This document shows positions 30,699 to 41,337 of a stretch of 64,000 nucleotides of DNA, in pieces. The stretch spans positions 10,666,501 through 10,730,500 of the forward strand of contig NC_053190.1 of the NCBI RefSeq assembly GCF_905163445.1. The letters run 5' to 3'. Each line of letters opens with the position of its first letter. The first letter of the stretch is position 1. The translations under genes and the position numbers were made by a program. The notes under the pieces are model-generated. The model did no database searches. It saw only the letters and a list, made by a program, of their open reading frames with translations, and was not told where the DNA came from. This DNA is from Pararge aegeria. Lineage: Eukaryota > Arthropoda > Insecta > Lepidoptera > Nymphalidae.

Positions 30699-30860
30699 AT
30701 GAGCCACTATCTGCCGCCCGCGACACCGTCTGCTTTAATACGCGAACAAAAATACGTCGCAAACGTAAGTTTTGTACCAAACTCTATCACCGTTAATGTA
30801 AATTTTTTTTTGCTCGCATCCATCACCTATTTCACCATCTTCAAGTTTCATACAAAGATG
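30699..30860 (-). mobile_element. Possible Helitron-like remnant
   Basis: ctgccgcccgcgacaccgtc resembles the reverse complement of a Helitron-like 3' end; catcacctatttcaccatct, tcaagtttcatacaaagatg resemble interior blocks. No left terminus is found. Tentative. Confidence 0.35.
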
Positions 30861-31422
30861 AACACTGCGATCGGAAGCGGAAAGTCGCCGAACCATGAAG
30901 TAGCATAGTCACAAAATGGCTAGTCGCAGATGCTAAAAGTACCTAGTCTACCCGAATCCTGCAACAGTTCTTCTTCTTCTTCTGCTTCAGGATTGGATTG
31001 GATCAGGTTCGCCTGGTCCCTGGTGTCACGTCGACCGGTAACGATCTATTGTGACGCCGCTGTGTAGATCTCCTAGTAAGAATTGGCTCAAGAACAGCCG
31101 TAGTTTCTATCTCAGCTCCACCTTGCAGAGTCTGCAAGGAGGCTGCGGAGATCTGTGTTCTGCAGCTTAAGCATGTGCCAGTTGCGTCCACAGTGCCCTC
31201 GTACTCGCTCTCGCTGAGACAGGTAACAGTAACATTTTGAACTATAAAGTTTTCGAGCAATCCAGTCTGCTATATTATTAACATTAATCTGGGCATGTAA
31301 ATGTGCAACCATATTAAAACTTAAATAGAATTACATAGAATATGAATGTCAACACGTAATCGATGTTTTATTGAATCCCTGCACGAACCAGAAACTAATG
31401 GATTCACTCAGGTAACATTTTA
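30861..31422. other. Unclassified, moderately GC-rich 31000-31250
   Basis: Minus-strand frames of 85 (31003-31260) and 66 codons (31112-31312) overlap in different phases. The 85-codon one is rich in T, S, R and L with no domain I know. cttgcagagtctgcaag (31123-31139) is a small palindrome. A (TTC)4 run is at 30968-30980. Confidence 0.4.
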
Positions 31423-31650
31423 GAAATTATGCAACAACTACAAGTTCGATCACTTCATGCCAAAAAGCGGAGCGCGGCGGAGCGAGCGTTGGCATGTATC
31501 ATTCATAAGGAAATGTAGCTTCAGGCGAACACCGCGAATATTTCACAGTCGGTTTATCGAGAGCGGAATCGTGTTTAAAGCCTCATAGAGTAACGGCACA
31601 GGTGGCGCGAATATCTTCGCCAATAGTATGGAGACGTGATCAGAAAACCC
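31423..31650 (+). repeat. Unclassified repeat P6, copy 1
   Basis: About 228 bp aligning with the reverse complement of 61891-62118. Strongest blocks: attatgcaacaactacaag, atgtatcattcataaggaaa, tgt.gcttcaggcg.aca, gtttatc, cgtgtttaaag.ctcatag, cacaggtgg...aatat and cgccaatagta..gagacgtg. It is the longest and best of the unclassified pairs. No promoter boxes or coding are seen. Confidence 0.75.
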
Positions 31651-31996
31651 AAAAGCTATTGGCAATTCTCGACTTCCTTTCCGAATAATGAAATTTGAAA
31701 TTTATTTTACCTATCAAACTTTATGTTCTACGACGCCATTATATTAGATATCTAATACTCAAAGTTATGACCGCTTCACTTCAAATTTTCGGGCATAATT
31801 TTGTTAGGTACTCCATTACTCGTATCAAGTGCCAATATTTTAGTGAGTACTGTTGGCAGCGATGGTTCGACATTTTGTATATAATTTGGTTACCTACGTC
31901 AATTCAAATTCATGTAACTGCTACTAGGCCAATAAAATTTTCTATTGAATTAATTTTAAATGTGTTCTTTGTTAAAGATGTGTTCCACACACAATC
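31651..31996. other. No recognised element; 106-codon frame
   Basis: A plus frame at 31695-32015 (106 codons) is AT-rich in composition (I, Y, F, L) and its end runs into P8. I do not recognise it and do not call it a gene. Confidence 0.4.
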
Positions 31997-32175
31997 AATC
32001 AATAGCCCATCATAACCATCCACAACTGGACTAAACGCCCCTACCATAGGGATTTACATAGGGATTGTCCATAATCATCACGCCGCGCTTGTCAGACAGG
32101 TTGGTGATCCCAGTAGATGGTAGTAGGTGTACAGAGCAAGCTGCATGCTGCCCGTAATCCATAACATTCCCTTAA
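31997..32175. repeat. Unclassified repeat P8, copy 2
   Basis: See 15939-16087. This copy additionally carries cccagtagatggtagtaggt, which is longer than the corresponding part of copy 1. Confidence 0.65.
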
Positions 32176-33626
32176 TCGCCTCGAACTTGTGTAATACAAT
32201 AGAATTGCTTTATTTACTCGGCTAAAGATTTTCCTAAAGAGCTAAACTAAGGTAAGCACTATGGAGATGCAAGGATGTAAGCCGATAAACAGTCTCATCT
32301 ATAGGACATGCCCACTTATAGACGTCCGACGACGTGTTACAGTTATTTCTTTTATGGATTCCTATAAAACCGATTCCCCGAAAACAAAAAGGATGATACG
32401 AGTAGTTTGTTCTAGTACCCTAGACCCTACCGCAGAAAACGGAAAGAACAGAAGTTTTGCGCAACGGAAGTCACGGGTAAAAAATATATTAAATTCACAA
32501 AGCGACGCTGGTCAATAGACGCTAGATACACAGTTTTCTGTTAAACCGCAAAACTTTCCCGCTGGCAATAAAGTCTTCAAGAAAATTTTCATATCGTTGT
32601 AGAAGTTAAAAACTAAATAACTACAGTTTGCAGTGCAGTAGCAAACCCCGGTAGACGATGATTACGACCCAGCGTACGGCGGCAGGCGATATAGTTTTAA
32701 ATGTACTATGCTATAGTTTTACTTCTTTTTGTAGCAGCTTTTTGTGACAGCTTGTCCTGGGAAGTTTTACCGCCATCCTTATTTCCCATTTAGGCTACAG
32801 ATCGCATTGTAAAGTCTAGACAAAGGCCATTTTTTTTAACAAGGCAAATGTTGCCCGCGGGAACAGAACAGACATTCCGTGTGAAGTCGTATGCAAGTAC
32901 TAATAAATTAATTAAACAAATACCAGACAAAGAAACTGCGCCATTTAATTAAACCGTGGCTATAATATCTTGAAACATTCGTTTTTTAAATAATATAGAA
33001 CTCTTTTCTGTAGCTATTTAGCAAATGGCGTAATTTTCTTTTTTTTTTAAACTTCGGCCAAAATTGCTTTGCCCTCGCAAACCTCCATTACAGGTATTAC
33101 GAATGGTGCAAATGGGCTGTAATAATAATTACGTGAATTAAGCTTGCCGAAATCAAGTTTTGTTTTTTTACAGCTTATACATAATGTAACCATTTGTTTT
33201 TATTGACCTGTAAAGACTAATTATATTTCCGGACAATACAACATGTCTTTTTGGTGCAAAATATAGCAAATTAACCTTAAATATTTTTTGTATAGATATG
33301 CTACATACATACATTCATTACGTTGTAGCAATCGTATTCATCATGAATACATATTTAAGAAATATGTGTATGTGAAAACACAGAATCCTTCATTTCTGTA
33401 TAACCTCAGCCATATACTTTAGTAATACAAGCCAGATTAGAGCCCGGGTGAACGAATAAACTCAGAAGTTTTATCGATCGTCACAAGCTGGTTGAAAACC
33501 GAACGTATGTAGTAGTTGCTTCGGCTCAGCATTTTTGTTTAAAACATAAAGTGAAACCAATGTGACGATTTAAATATGTGTAAACCACCCCTTTTAACTT
33601 AGCGTCCGTGGTGGCGCGAATCAAAA
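32176..33626. other. No recognisable feature (1.45 kb)
   Basis: An 85-codon plus frame at 32261-32518 is not recognised. A patch at 33455-33570 weakly resembles 12317-12420. Otherwise AT-rich and unclassified. Confidence 0.45.
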
Positions 33627-33936
33627 AATTCAAAATTCAAAATTTCTTTATTCATGTAGGCCTATCCTAGCACTTATGAAGCGTTCATTCATATTTGTTT
33701 ACATAATTATAACGGGATGGTGATAACTTCGTTCGCCAACTTAAATCTAAAGCTACGAGGGTTCCAAACGCGCCCTGTTCTAAGAAGAGCCCACAACAAA
33801 CTTAGCCGGGTAGTTTTTTTTTTGTTATCTCCATCTTCCAGTAAATTTATATTATGCTATGAAGCTAGAGCAATTCACACCCAAGCTTTTTTATCGTTTA
33901 AGTAATCCTTAATATTATAATAGGATTTTTCTGTAA
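33627..33936 (-). mobile_element. LINE-X 3' end, minus copy
   Basis: Starts with the tail attcaaaattcaaaatttct, ttattcatgtaggcctatcc, then acttatgaagcgttcattca, tggtgataacttcgttcgcc, gagggttccaaacgcgccct, agcccacaacaaacttagcc and ends ggatttttctgtaagc. It is the reverse complement of 37366-37693 along nearly all of its length. The 62-codon plus frame is a shadow. Confidence 0.85.
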
Positions 33937-34299
33937 GCTAATCATTTAAACAACGCGTTGCTGGGTTGGACGTATTTTTTTTTTAATTCGATTATATGAC
34001 TTCATTACGATATGACTTGCTAGTACCTGTGACGATGCATCACAAAGAGAAAGGGGTGAATCAGTTTAATATACTCAATCCCTCATAGAAATTGGAATGT
34101 AAAGTCGTATTTAAGCAGTCAAAGCCTCCCACTAGATAAGGCTCTGGACTCGGTCTCTTTCACGAATTTAAATAACAGTTAGTTAGTTTTAAGTAACAGT
34201 AATAAAAACAAATGTCACTGAGTCTTTTTTTATAAAATTGCCTATCGATAATGATTTGAAATTGCATGACTTACCTTCAAAATTTAGCGAAAAACATAA
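33937..34299. other. No recognised element
   Basis: aaagcctcccactagataag at 34120 could be a shred of SINE-B; too short to call. Confidence 0.4.
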
Positions 34300-34455
34300 T
34301 GGAGAACACTCAGGCATGCAGGTTTCCTCACAATATTTTCCTTTACCGCTAATGCAAGGGTAACAAAAGAAACTTACAACGCACAAAACATTGAAAAGTT
34401 AGTCGTGCGTCCCGGAATCAAACTCTGTCCCCCCTCTTTTTCGACGCCTTACTCA
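34300..34455 (-). mobile_element. SINE-C promoter-side half
   Basis: ggagaacactcaggcatgca, ggtttcctcacaatattttc, acgcacaaaacattgaaaag and gtgcgtcccggaatcaaac (B box on the minus strand) are in the family order. The left third is missing. The 65-codon C-rich minus frame at 34189-34386 arises from it. Confidence 0.75.
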
Positions 34456-34710
34456 CCATTACGTGTTTATATTATGCCAAATTAATGTACTACTCCAAAG
34501 GAAGTTAATTTAAACGAAACTTTGGTATCTTAAGATATCACCTAAATGCTGTTAAATTGCTATGCCACTATATAACTTGTGCCACTTTTAAAGTAAAGCA
34601 GCGAAATGTAAGTAAAAAATGTAATCCACAACATTGCCAACATATGCACGTATGTCCCCGGAAGGCAATAAAAGAAACGTTGGCGTTACAACGTGAGCAT
34701 CGAATTTGTA

Positions 34711-34894
34711 GCTGCGTAATCGTCACGGACCCTCGCCGCAATATGAATTTGTACTCTTTTGTTCGGAGTTTTAATTTTTCCGGCAAAATGTATTGTTCAT
34801 GAAACAAAAGTCCGCAGTATCATTGTTGTGGAGCAAGTTCATTTAAATTCCGTGCCCGTGAATGGGAACGGTAGCAAATATGAATTCCTTTAGT
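34711..34894 (+). repeat. Unclassified repeat P7, copy 1
   Basis: About 184 bp matching 55354-55534 in the same orientation. Shared: gtaatcgtc, atgaatttgtactcttttgt, gttttaatttttccggc, aaatgt.ttgttc, aacaaa.gtc.gc.gt.tcattgtt, atttaaattcc and gcccgtg. Opposing open frames of 81 and 79 codons (34557-34807) overlap it and neither is conserved in the second copy. Confidence 0.75.
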
Positions 34895-35045
34895 CCTATT
34901 GTCAAAATGGTCCGCTCGAAATAGAATAAGGCTCCCTGCAGCTAACTAATCTGTGTCCTGGGACGGTTTAGTATTTAGCATGCCATATTCTAAAGTCCTC
35001 TATTTTTTTATTATGTATAGCTGCCTCTTTGGTTCAGTAGTCAGT

Positions 35046-35380
35046 ATAATTAAAACGTCCATCGGTTTTCCGAGCTATGTGCCCTGCCCATTGCCATTTC
35101 AGCTTCGCGATTCGCCGAGCTATGTCGGTAACTACTTGTAGCTCTCTCCATTGCCCGCTCAGTGACTCTGAGGCTCTTTTTATCAGGCCCGGTGAGGTCT
35201 TAAGGTGGAATGGCGACCCCGCAACTGTAAACGCAGACAGGTGGACAGATGGCATCAGGCGAGTCGCTGGGAGCTGCCTCCAGCAAGCGGCCCAGGATCG
35301 TGGATTGTGGAACTCCCTACAAAAGACGTATGTCCAGCAGTGGACGTCCATCGGTTGAAATGATGATGATGATAATTAAA
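35046..35380. mobile_element. RTE-type LINE with 5' inversion (twin priming)
   Basis: 35056-35197 is minus-strand RTE coding (reads back through KWQWAGHIARKTDGR and SLRVTERAMERA-like codons), while 35198-35371 is plus-strand RTE coding (GEVLRWNGDP, GIRRVAGSCLQQAAQDRGLW, YVQQWTSIG then stop and a (TGA)4 tail). In the family consensus the two parts are neighbours. ataattaaa occurs exactly at 35046-35054 and 35372-35380, a 9-bp target duplication around the whole. One insertion whose 5' part was inverted is the simplest reading. An internal deletion also removed the block encoding about 20 codons of the inverted part. Confidence 0.85.
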
Positions 35381-35387
35381 CGGAACA

Positions 35388-35610
35388 AGCGGACGGCCCA
35401 ACTGATGGAAACCATCGGGTTATCAACCGAGCAACACATTGCAGGGCATGCAAGGAACATGTCCAAAATGCCATCCTATCTCCAGCAACCTGAGACGTAG
35501 GTGTTAAGCATCATGTGTAATGATGACCTGTAATTACACCAGCAACCAAGCCCTCTGGAATCGAAGACAGCAATACTGCTTGGCGAAAGAAAAAAGCATG
35601 ATGGATCACT
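35388..35610. repeat. Dispersed repeat (LINE-like 3' region), copy 1
   Basis: gcggacggcccaactgatgg, caacctgagacgtaggtgtt, gacctgtaattacaccagca and cagcaatactgcttggcg are the order found at 58564-58800. I know the unit as a frequent lepidopteran repeat, probably the 3' part of a LINE; the class is not proven here. Confidence 0.6.
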
Positions 35611-36278
35611 TGATCACGAATTCAATGCCCATCGGGCTACCAATTATTAGGTATAGGCTTTCAATAATTTCGCATGTTTATTCTGTTTTATCATTTCAGT
35701 ACGGAACCCTAAACAATGAAAACAGATGTAAATATAATATGAGTCTCTGTCACATTTAGTAATCCCTTCCTTTGTATAATATTTTCCCTTAGAACCCTTT
35801 CCTACATTTTAAACGAGGCACATGACTTCGGATTTATTTATACTGAAGGAATATTTTATTGAAAGTATAAAATTGTATATTTCATAGATTTTTAATATTA
35901 TACGAATTATCGGAAGGGTAATCCCAGGGTTAGGTAATATCCTAAGATACCTAATACGGGAAATCCTAATTTAAGCGTCTACAAAACGGAATAGGTATTA
36001 AACTTTCAACATGTACCTAATGACAGAAATAAATTTTATTCTATAACATTTTTCTTTCATTCTTATTTTAAACAATTTTCATTTACATAGAAGGTGTGTC
36101 AGTACCAATTAAGTAAGACTAGTTATCAACTTGATTCGGTAATTCCACTATTCAGAAACTGAAAGTAATTCCATCGCTCTAGTTAATTAATGGAACTACC
36201 AACTGTGAATTGACTATGATTACGGTATAATCAAAACAAACTACACCATAACGTAGTCGTGGAGTACTTTCTGCCACA
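35611..36278. other. No recognisable feature
   Basis: AT-rich, unclassified. A 79-codon frame at 35520-35759 begins in the preceding repeat. Confidence 0.5.
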
Positions 36279-36400
36279 GACAGCGTTTAACTCCTTTTTT
36301 CCACTCTACTACTCTTACGTAATGGTGTGAACAAACAATAGTAAAATGTCAAAAGCACTGTTGTTGAGAGTTGTTGCGGGAGTAGACACTTCATTTAGTC
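36279..36400 (+). repeat. Unclassified repeat P3, copy 2
   Basis: See 19158-19285. Ends with acttcatttagtctac, after which the two copies no longer align. Confidence 0.7.
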
Positions 36401-36499
36401 TACAGACTTTTCGTTCAAACATTGACCGAACTACTCGTAAGTCAAATTTTCTATCACAAATCACTAAAGAAGTCATTCTTGAGAACTATCGGCGACGAA

Positions 36500-36707
36500 T
36501 ACCTGGCTAAGTTTGTTGTCGGATCTCCTTAGACCAGGGCGCGTTTGGAACCCTCCAAGCCTCAGTTTTAAGTTAACGAATGTAGTTATCACCATCACTA
36601 GCATTAGTGTTAACATGTTAAATGTATGAACGCTCCATAAGTGCCTGTGATAAGGTCTACATGAACAAAACATTTTTGGATTTGAATTGAAATTTGATTT
36701 TGAATCC
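36500..36707 (+). mobile_element. LINE-X 3' end
   Basis: ggctaagtttgttgtcggat, tagaccagggcgcgtttgg, aaccctccaagcctcag, gctccataagtgcctgtgat, aaggtctacatgaacaaaac, with a tail of repeated ttgaatt/gatttt. It has an extra catcactagcattagtgtta compared with the 37.4-kb copy. 66-codon minus frame is a shadow. Confidence 0.85.
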
Positions 36708-36740
36708 CTAACTTAATCGAAACCGTTAAATCTTTAGGTT

Positions 36741-37090
36741 TTTTTTAAATTCCTATGTAAGCTAGCCCTTGACTGTTATTTCACCTGGTAGTAAATAATG
36801 ATGCAATTTAAGATTGTAGCGGGGAAAGAGGGCAGTTTTGTTAAACCCATACCGCTAATCAGTTTCTATACAGCATCGTACCGAAAAGCTAAATAGCTCA
36901 CGTCACGTCAACGTCACGTCATCACGCCAACGTCACGTCAACGTCACGTCAACGCATAGCGGCACGTCCTTGTTCGATAACTAGCCACGTCTGAAGCTAG
37001 ACCAGACCAAAAAAAATTAAGAAAATTATAAATTCCCAAATTTCCACCGCAAAGAACCGAACCGTAAAAGAAAGCCCTGTGACAGTTGAA
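36741..37090 (-). mobile_element. SINE-B copy expanded by an ACGTC array
   Basis: Minus orientation: poly-T end, gtaagctagcccttgactgt, cacctggtagtaaataatga, gattgtagcgggg, cagcatcgtaccgaaaagct, aaatagct, then the array 36899-36955, then ggcacgtccttgttcgataa, ctagccacgtctgaagctag, accagaccaaaaaaaatt, and a decayed head at 37050-37090. The array takes the place of the normal tcgcttggcggcacgtc region. Confidence 0.8.
36899..36955. repeat. Tandem array of acgtcacgtca
   Basis: Four copies of the 11-mer acgtcacgtca (36900-36910, 36911-36921, 36930-36940, 36941-36951) with tcacgcca between the second and third. The SINE-B sequence at this place contains gcggcacgtc, a plausible seed. Each unit holds two TGACGT hexamers on the minus strand, the core of CREB/ATF sites; whether anything binds is unknown. 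Confidence 0.9.
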
Positions 37091-37365
37091 AAAATTACAG
37101 TTTCCGATCCCACTTGTTATAACTACCATATGATAATTATAACCATTCAAAGTCCCCATCCCAAATTAGAGTAGCGAGATGGATCTATGCTCTCAAATCC
37201 TAATCCTATGTGAATTTTATTAGAGACTTTAGAATTATCATATTATCATCAGTAGTACTTACAATCCATTGGGTCACTACTGCACAGTCACGAGTGCAGA
37301 CGCACGTCCGATCTGTACCTTGTCCGTCACAAGACTACTCGATTGACAGCTATAGTTTATATAAA

Positions 37366-37693
37366 ACGTAAGCTTACAGAAAAATCCTCGAATTAAATAC
37401 TTGAACGATAAAAAAGCTTGGGTGTAAATTGCTCTAACTTCACAGCTTAATATTAATTTACTGTGAGATGGTGAAAACAAAAATTACCCGGCTAAGTATG
37501 TTGTGGGCTCTTCTTAGACCAGGGCGCGTTTGGAACCCTCGTAGCTATAGGTTTTTGTTGGCGAACGAAGTTATCACCATCCCCTTACAATTATGTAAAC
37601 ATATATGTATGAACGCTTGATGTAGGCATATCACAGGCACTTAGCCTGTGATATGCCTACATGAATAAAGAAATTTTGAATTTGAGTTTGAAT
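37366..37693 (+). mobile_element. LINE-X 3' end, longest copy
   Basis: gcttacagaaaaatcctcga, gataaaaaagcttgggtgta, attacccggctaagtatgtt, gtgggctcttcttagaccag, ggcgcgtttggaaccctcgt, ttatcaccatccccttacaa and aataaagaaattttgaattt tail. It corresponds over its length to 33627-33936. A hairpin at 37620-37662 interrupts the region before the tail. Confidence 0.85.
37620..37662. repeat. Perfect 19-bp hairpin, 5-nt loop
   Basis: atgtaggcatatcacaggc (37620-37638), loop actta, then the exact complement gcctgtgatatgcctacat (37644-37662). Other LINE-X copies have only gcttcataagtgc-ctg-gata.gcctacatgaa, that is the right arm. The left arm is an inverted extra copy of adjacent sequence. Confidence 0.92.
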
Positions 37694-39011
37694 TCGCTAC
37701 ACCCTCTACTTGTCTACGTGAGACAACGTATGAGTATCTATTTAATAGATACAAACACTACATTATTTATTAAGCACAAGAAACAGCGTCAAACCCAAAA
37801 TCAAACGCATTTTTAATTGCTACTCGCTAAAACAATCTTGCACTGCTTGACACTAATAAATAATTGCAATCAATACACGTAATGAAACGTATAGTGACAA
37901 AGGTATATTCGTTACTTAATAAGGTATATTGACGTGTTAACACTTGTTGCTCTCACGACCCATGAGGTATAATATTGACAAACAGTAACAGTGTTTGAAA
38001 TTAGTAACACGCGATTAGCTTGTTTGATATTTCCGCGCGATTTGAACGCGATTTGCTTTTTGTGATATCGTTCTTCAGCATAATTAGGTCGCTGTTAATA
38101 AGATGAGGATTGATTCAATAGCGACACCATGCCATGACATAATAACCATATCATATGTATCAGGCATAATCTTTGTTAATACTTTTTTGTTTCTGCATTC
38201 GGCCGCACACGTAGAATAACTTCGCTGATCACATTACTTCGCTTCAGATCGACTATATTTCCTTTTAACAGCTCTGGGCTTTATTCGCGTAGACTTCGCT
38301 AACATTAGGTTTTCAGCACCTACGTAATATTGCTTGTTTAATCATTTTTCTCCGCAATCTTTTTCTTTTTTCTCCTGCAGCGTTCTACAGTCAGTACATC
38401 ACTGAGGTCCTTATGTGGTTAACGACTTATGAATTCGCACGAAACTCATTTCTTCCACGTTTCTGAGAAGTACAGCTAATGTTGGCAGATAGAACACACG
38501 TTTCTAGACCTCACCCATTCAAGTCGGTTCATTCATTCATTCGGTCAAGGTCATTATTGTAGTCAAGAAGTAAAGGAGGATCAAACAACTATGGATGGAT
38601 TAAGTAAAAGAGGATATACGAGTAAGCGAAGTGGACTGTGAAATGTCGACTAATAAAAGTGATTGAGAGAAGACATGTTGTGCCAAAGCGTTGAATACGG
38701 GCAGGAAGGTTTTAATTTTTTTTTATAGATTATAAAAGAGTCAAGCGCAAGCTTGTCTTGGTACTCTATCTAGAAGTGTCAAACGCAAGGACACAAAAAG
38801 CCTTTTTACAGGTGCGTAGCTTTATTATGTGTGCATAAAGAGGGCTCCTAACATCATTAAAAAAATTACAGTTCCATCTTACATACTTTGATATCCCTAA
38901 AATTATGATTATATTTCTAAAAAACAAAACCTTTAACAATATTGAATTAATACTGTTATATGCTGTTTTAAAAAATGTTTGTAACAATAAAAAACTAAGT
39001 ATCACCATTTT
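37694..39011. other. No recognisable feature (1.3 kb)
   Basis: Includes tcattcattcattcggtcaa at 38531 and a patch around 38020-38060 (cgcgcgatttgaacgcgatt) with repeated gcgattt. No element or gene was recognised. 80-codon minus frame at 38766-39008 is AT-rich and unsupported. Confidence 0.5.
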
Positions 39012-39044
39012 ATAATATTACATACAAGATGTATGTAATATTAT
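39012..39044. repeat. Perfect 14-bp hairpin
   Basis: ataatattacatac (39012-39025), loop aagat, gtatgtaatattat (39031-39044). AT-rich; might be the core of a very small MITE, but no outer ends are seen. Confidence 0.85.
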
Positions 39045-39103
39045 TGTCAGTTAAACGTACATATCACAATTCAGGTTTTCCCCTTTTCTCTGGAAAGTAT
39101 TAT

Positions 39104-39253
39104 GATAATTTGTTAAGGGATTAATGTTCCAGCCCTCCCATGAGAGCGTGATGGCATATTCGTTTGTTGTTTCGCATTTTGTATTAACAATACTGTGCTG
39201 GCATCCGTCAAGCTTACTGGTGACAAAACGAGCCAGCAAAGAATAAATTATCC
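39104..39253 (+). repeat. Unclassified repeat P2, copy 2
   Basis: See 8276-8420. This copy keeps ttgttaagggattaat, cccatgagagcgtgatggca, cgtcaagcttac and gccagcaaagaataaatt. Confidence 0.65.
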
Positions 39254-40598
39254 TTCATTTATAAAGATCATTCTGTCACTGTGTTTCATAATTAATGTTT
39301 ATCATAACTACTTGAAATACTGTAATTACTATGAAAACTAGCAAGGGTTACAAAAACTTTTTTTTTACTTACTAATAGGTTACTCAACCCACATCTATAC
39401 TTTACAAGTCTTAGAAGAGTCTCTTTGGTCGTATCGAATATAAACTTCTTTGGCACGTTATAAAAATCAGATAAGTGTTTATTAGAATGAGTTTGACGAG
39501 CGAACCAAAAGTTGCGTGCGCAGATGTAACACAGGATAAAGTTATTCTCCGATGAGAAATATTTTAAGTTTTTATTCGTTATTTTTATCATCTATTGAGT
39601 ATGAAAAAACATTTGTAATCTCTTCTTACGTGCTGCGATTTGTAATCTATTCTTACAAAAAGTATTTATTTTATTAGCATTTATTTTGTATATATTTTTG
39701 TCATCGATAGGCCAAATTACTTGAGGTATTACTTTTATTCCGGAATACCTAACGAAAACTGTCCCCACGGGTGGTAAACATAACTCTGTGGCCCCTACTT
39801 TTCTTCGCCATTAAACAAAACTTGACGATTTTTTTTTATTTATAACCTGGAGGGACAAAATACTATTTTTAGCAGGGAGAAAAACGGTCTCCCTAAGATT
39901 TGAAAAACCGATACAATCGTAGCTTAAATTGAAGGCAACCGCTTGAAAAAAACTGAGTTTTTTTTAATCTAATGATCAGTATTAATGTTTTGAATACAAT
40001 ACTATTGTTGAAGATCATAAACGACAAGACAATTTAAAAGTCGTATTTTCCAACTCATTGGAACTTTGTAAAACTAAACCTTCTTTGTGTAATTTCATAC
40101 GGGAAATGAACCTTCGCTGTCCTTTGTACAACCTCATTTAGTTTAAATCCGATAGATTGAATATAACTTTGATCTTCAAAAAATTATAAAAATCATAAGT
40201 AAGACAAACCTTGACAAGACAAGAATACGAACGGTTGATTGAATATATCGGTAATATATATAACGGTTGATCGAGTGTTTTGCTTATTGTTTTACATATT
40301 ATTACACTTGAGATTTGACGATTGGTTTAATCGGATAATGTTTACTCAGGACGATAAAAATGAGTGACCGACCGACTACGTCTAGTAAGAACATATTTTA
40401 GTATGTTCATTTTTTAAAAAATAAGGCCAAATGTTCTTATTTTTATTAAGTGTTTTATTGTTAAAGATTTTTCCAAAAACCCAAAATTCACTAAAAAATG
40501 GATTTGTTTATTTGGTCGTAATTTTTTGATAGAATTTTGATATACAATAATTTTGTGCCACTAGTAGATAGATATGTAGAACGTTGAACTTTTTTAGA
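39254..40598. other. No recognisable feature (1.3 kb)
   Basis: A 99-codon minus frame (39292-39591) is not recognised. Homopolymer runs of T/A near 39360 and 39830. Unclassified. Confidence 0.5.
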
Positions 40599-40647
40599 CA
40601 CAATATTATAATAATATTGACATGGTCAGTATTTTTATAATATTGTG
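40599..40647. repeat. Imperfect 22-bp hairpin
   Basis: Arms 40599-40620 and 40626-40647 (cacaatattataa...atattga against tcagtatt...tataatattgtg) match at 20 of 22 positions around a 5-nt loop catgg. Confidence 0.8.
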
Positions 40648-40813
40648 ATTGAGAATATTATTTGGACAATAAGGCATGTCAAATGATCTGTTATTTTAAG
40701 ATAACGGTTTTAAACGATGGCAGTTAGGCTCCAGGTTATTAAAGAATATATAACGTGTTTTTGTTATTTTTTCATTAAGTACTAATTAGCGAAAGATATT
40801 AGCAACATTATTT

Positions 40814-40910
40814 TGATGTGAAACTGTATCTCCAAATTACATTATCGGCTTTATGTAATTGATATGCCTTTGTGAGCATAAATTTTATCGATAAAATCAT
40901 TTAATCACGT
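40814..40910 (+). repeat. Unclassified repeat P1, copy 2
   Basis: See 7287-7490. Block cctttgtgagcataaatttt is the best conserved part. Weaker similarity may extend to about 41085. P4 copy 2 follows 430 bp downstream. Confidence 0.6.
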
Positions 40911-41337
40911 GAATTGTCCGTGGTATAAAACATTATCGCAGTGATTTTATTTCACCTTGTTTGCTCATGGCAAATGATGATTAACATTTTTAAAATATTT
41001 AGTTGTTTAATGCCCATTTTTATTTATGCGAAGTAGTAGTTGCTTTGTTTACAAATGTATCATTGACGTTTACGTTACGAATAATGACGAAAAAACTCCA
41101 TCTAAATCTGTCAATTTGTGTTAGAACTCTAATGCTACAGACACACACACAGATGTACTAGTTAAACTTTGTACAGCCCTCTTTTTACGTGCCTGATTAA
41201 TTTTGTTTTTGGAATAACGATATTTCCTTTATTTTAAAAGTTCATATCAAACCTTTCATATTGAGCTAGATATGTAATAAGCCACACAAAGCCTTTACAA
41301 GTTTGCGAGTATTGAAAAATATATTCATGCCCAAGAT

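Noticed and set aside
34189..34386. Cysteine-rich 65-codon frame that could pass for a small secreted peptide
   Set aside because: Most of it lies in the promoter-side half of a SINE-C; cysteines are spaced irregularly and the start is not a signal peptide.
36899..36955. CRISPR-like repeat array
   Set aside because: The units are 11 bp, directly tandem and without spacers, inside a SINE of a eukaryotic genome.
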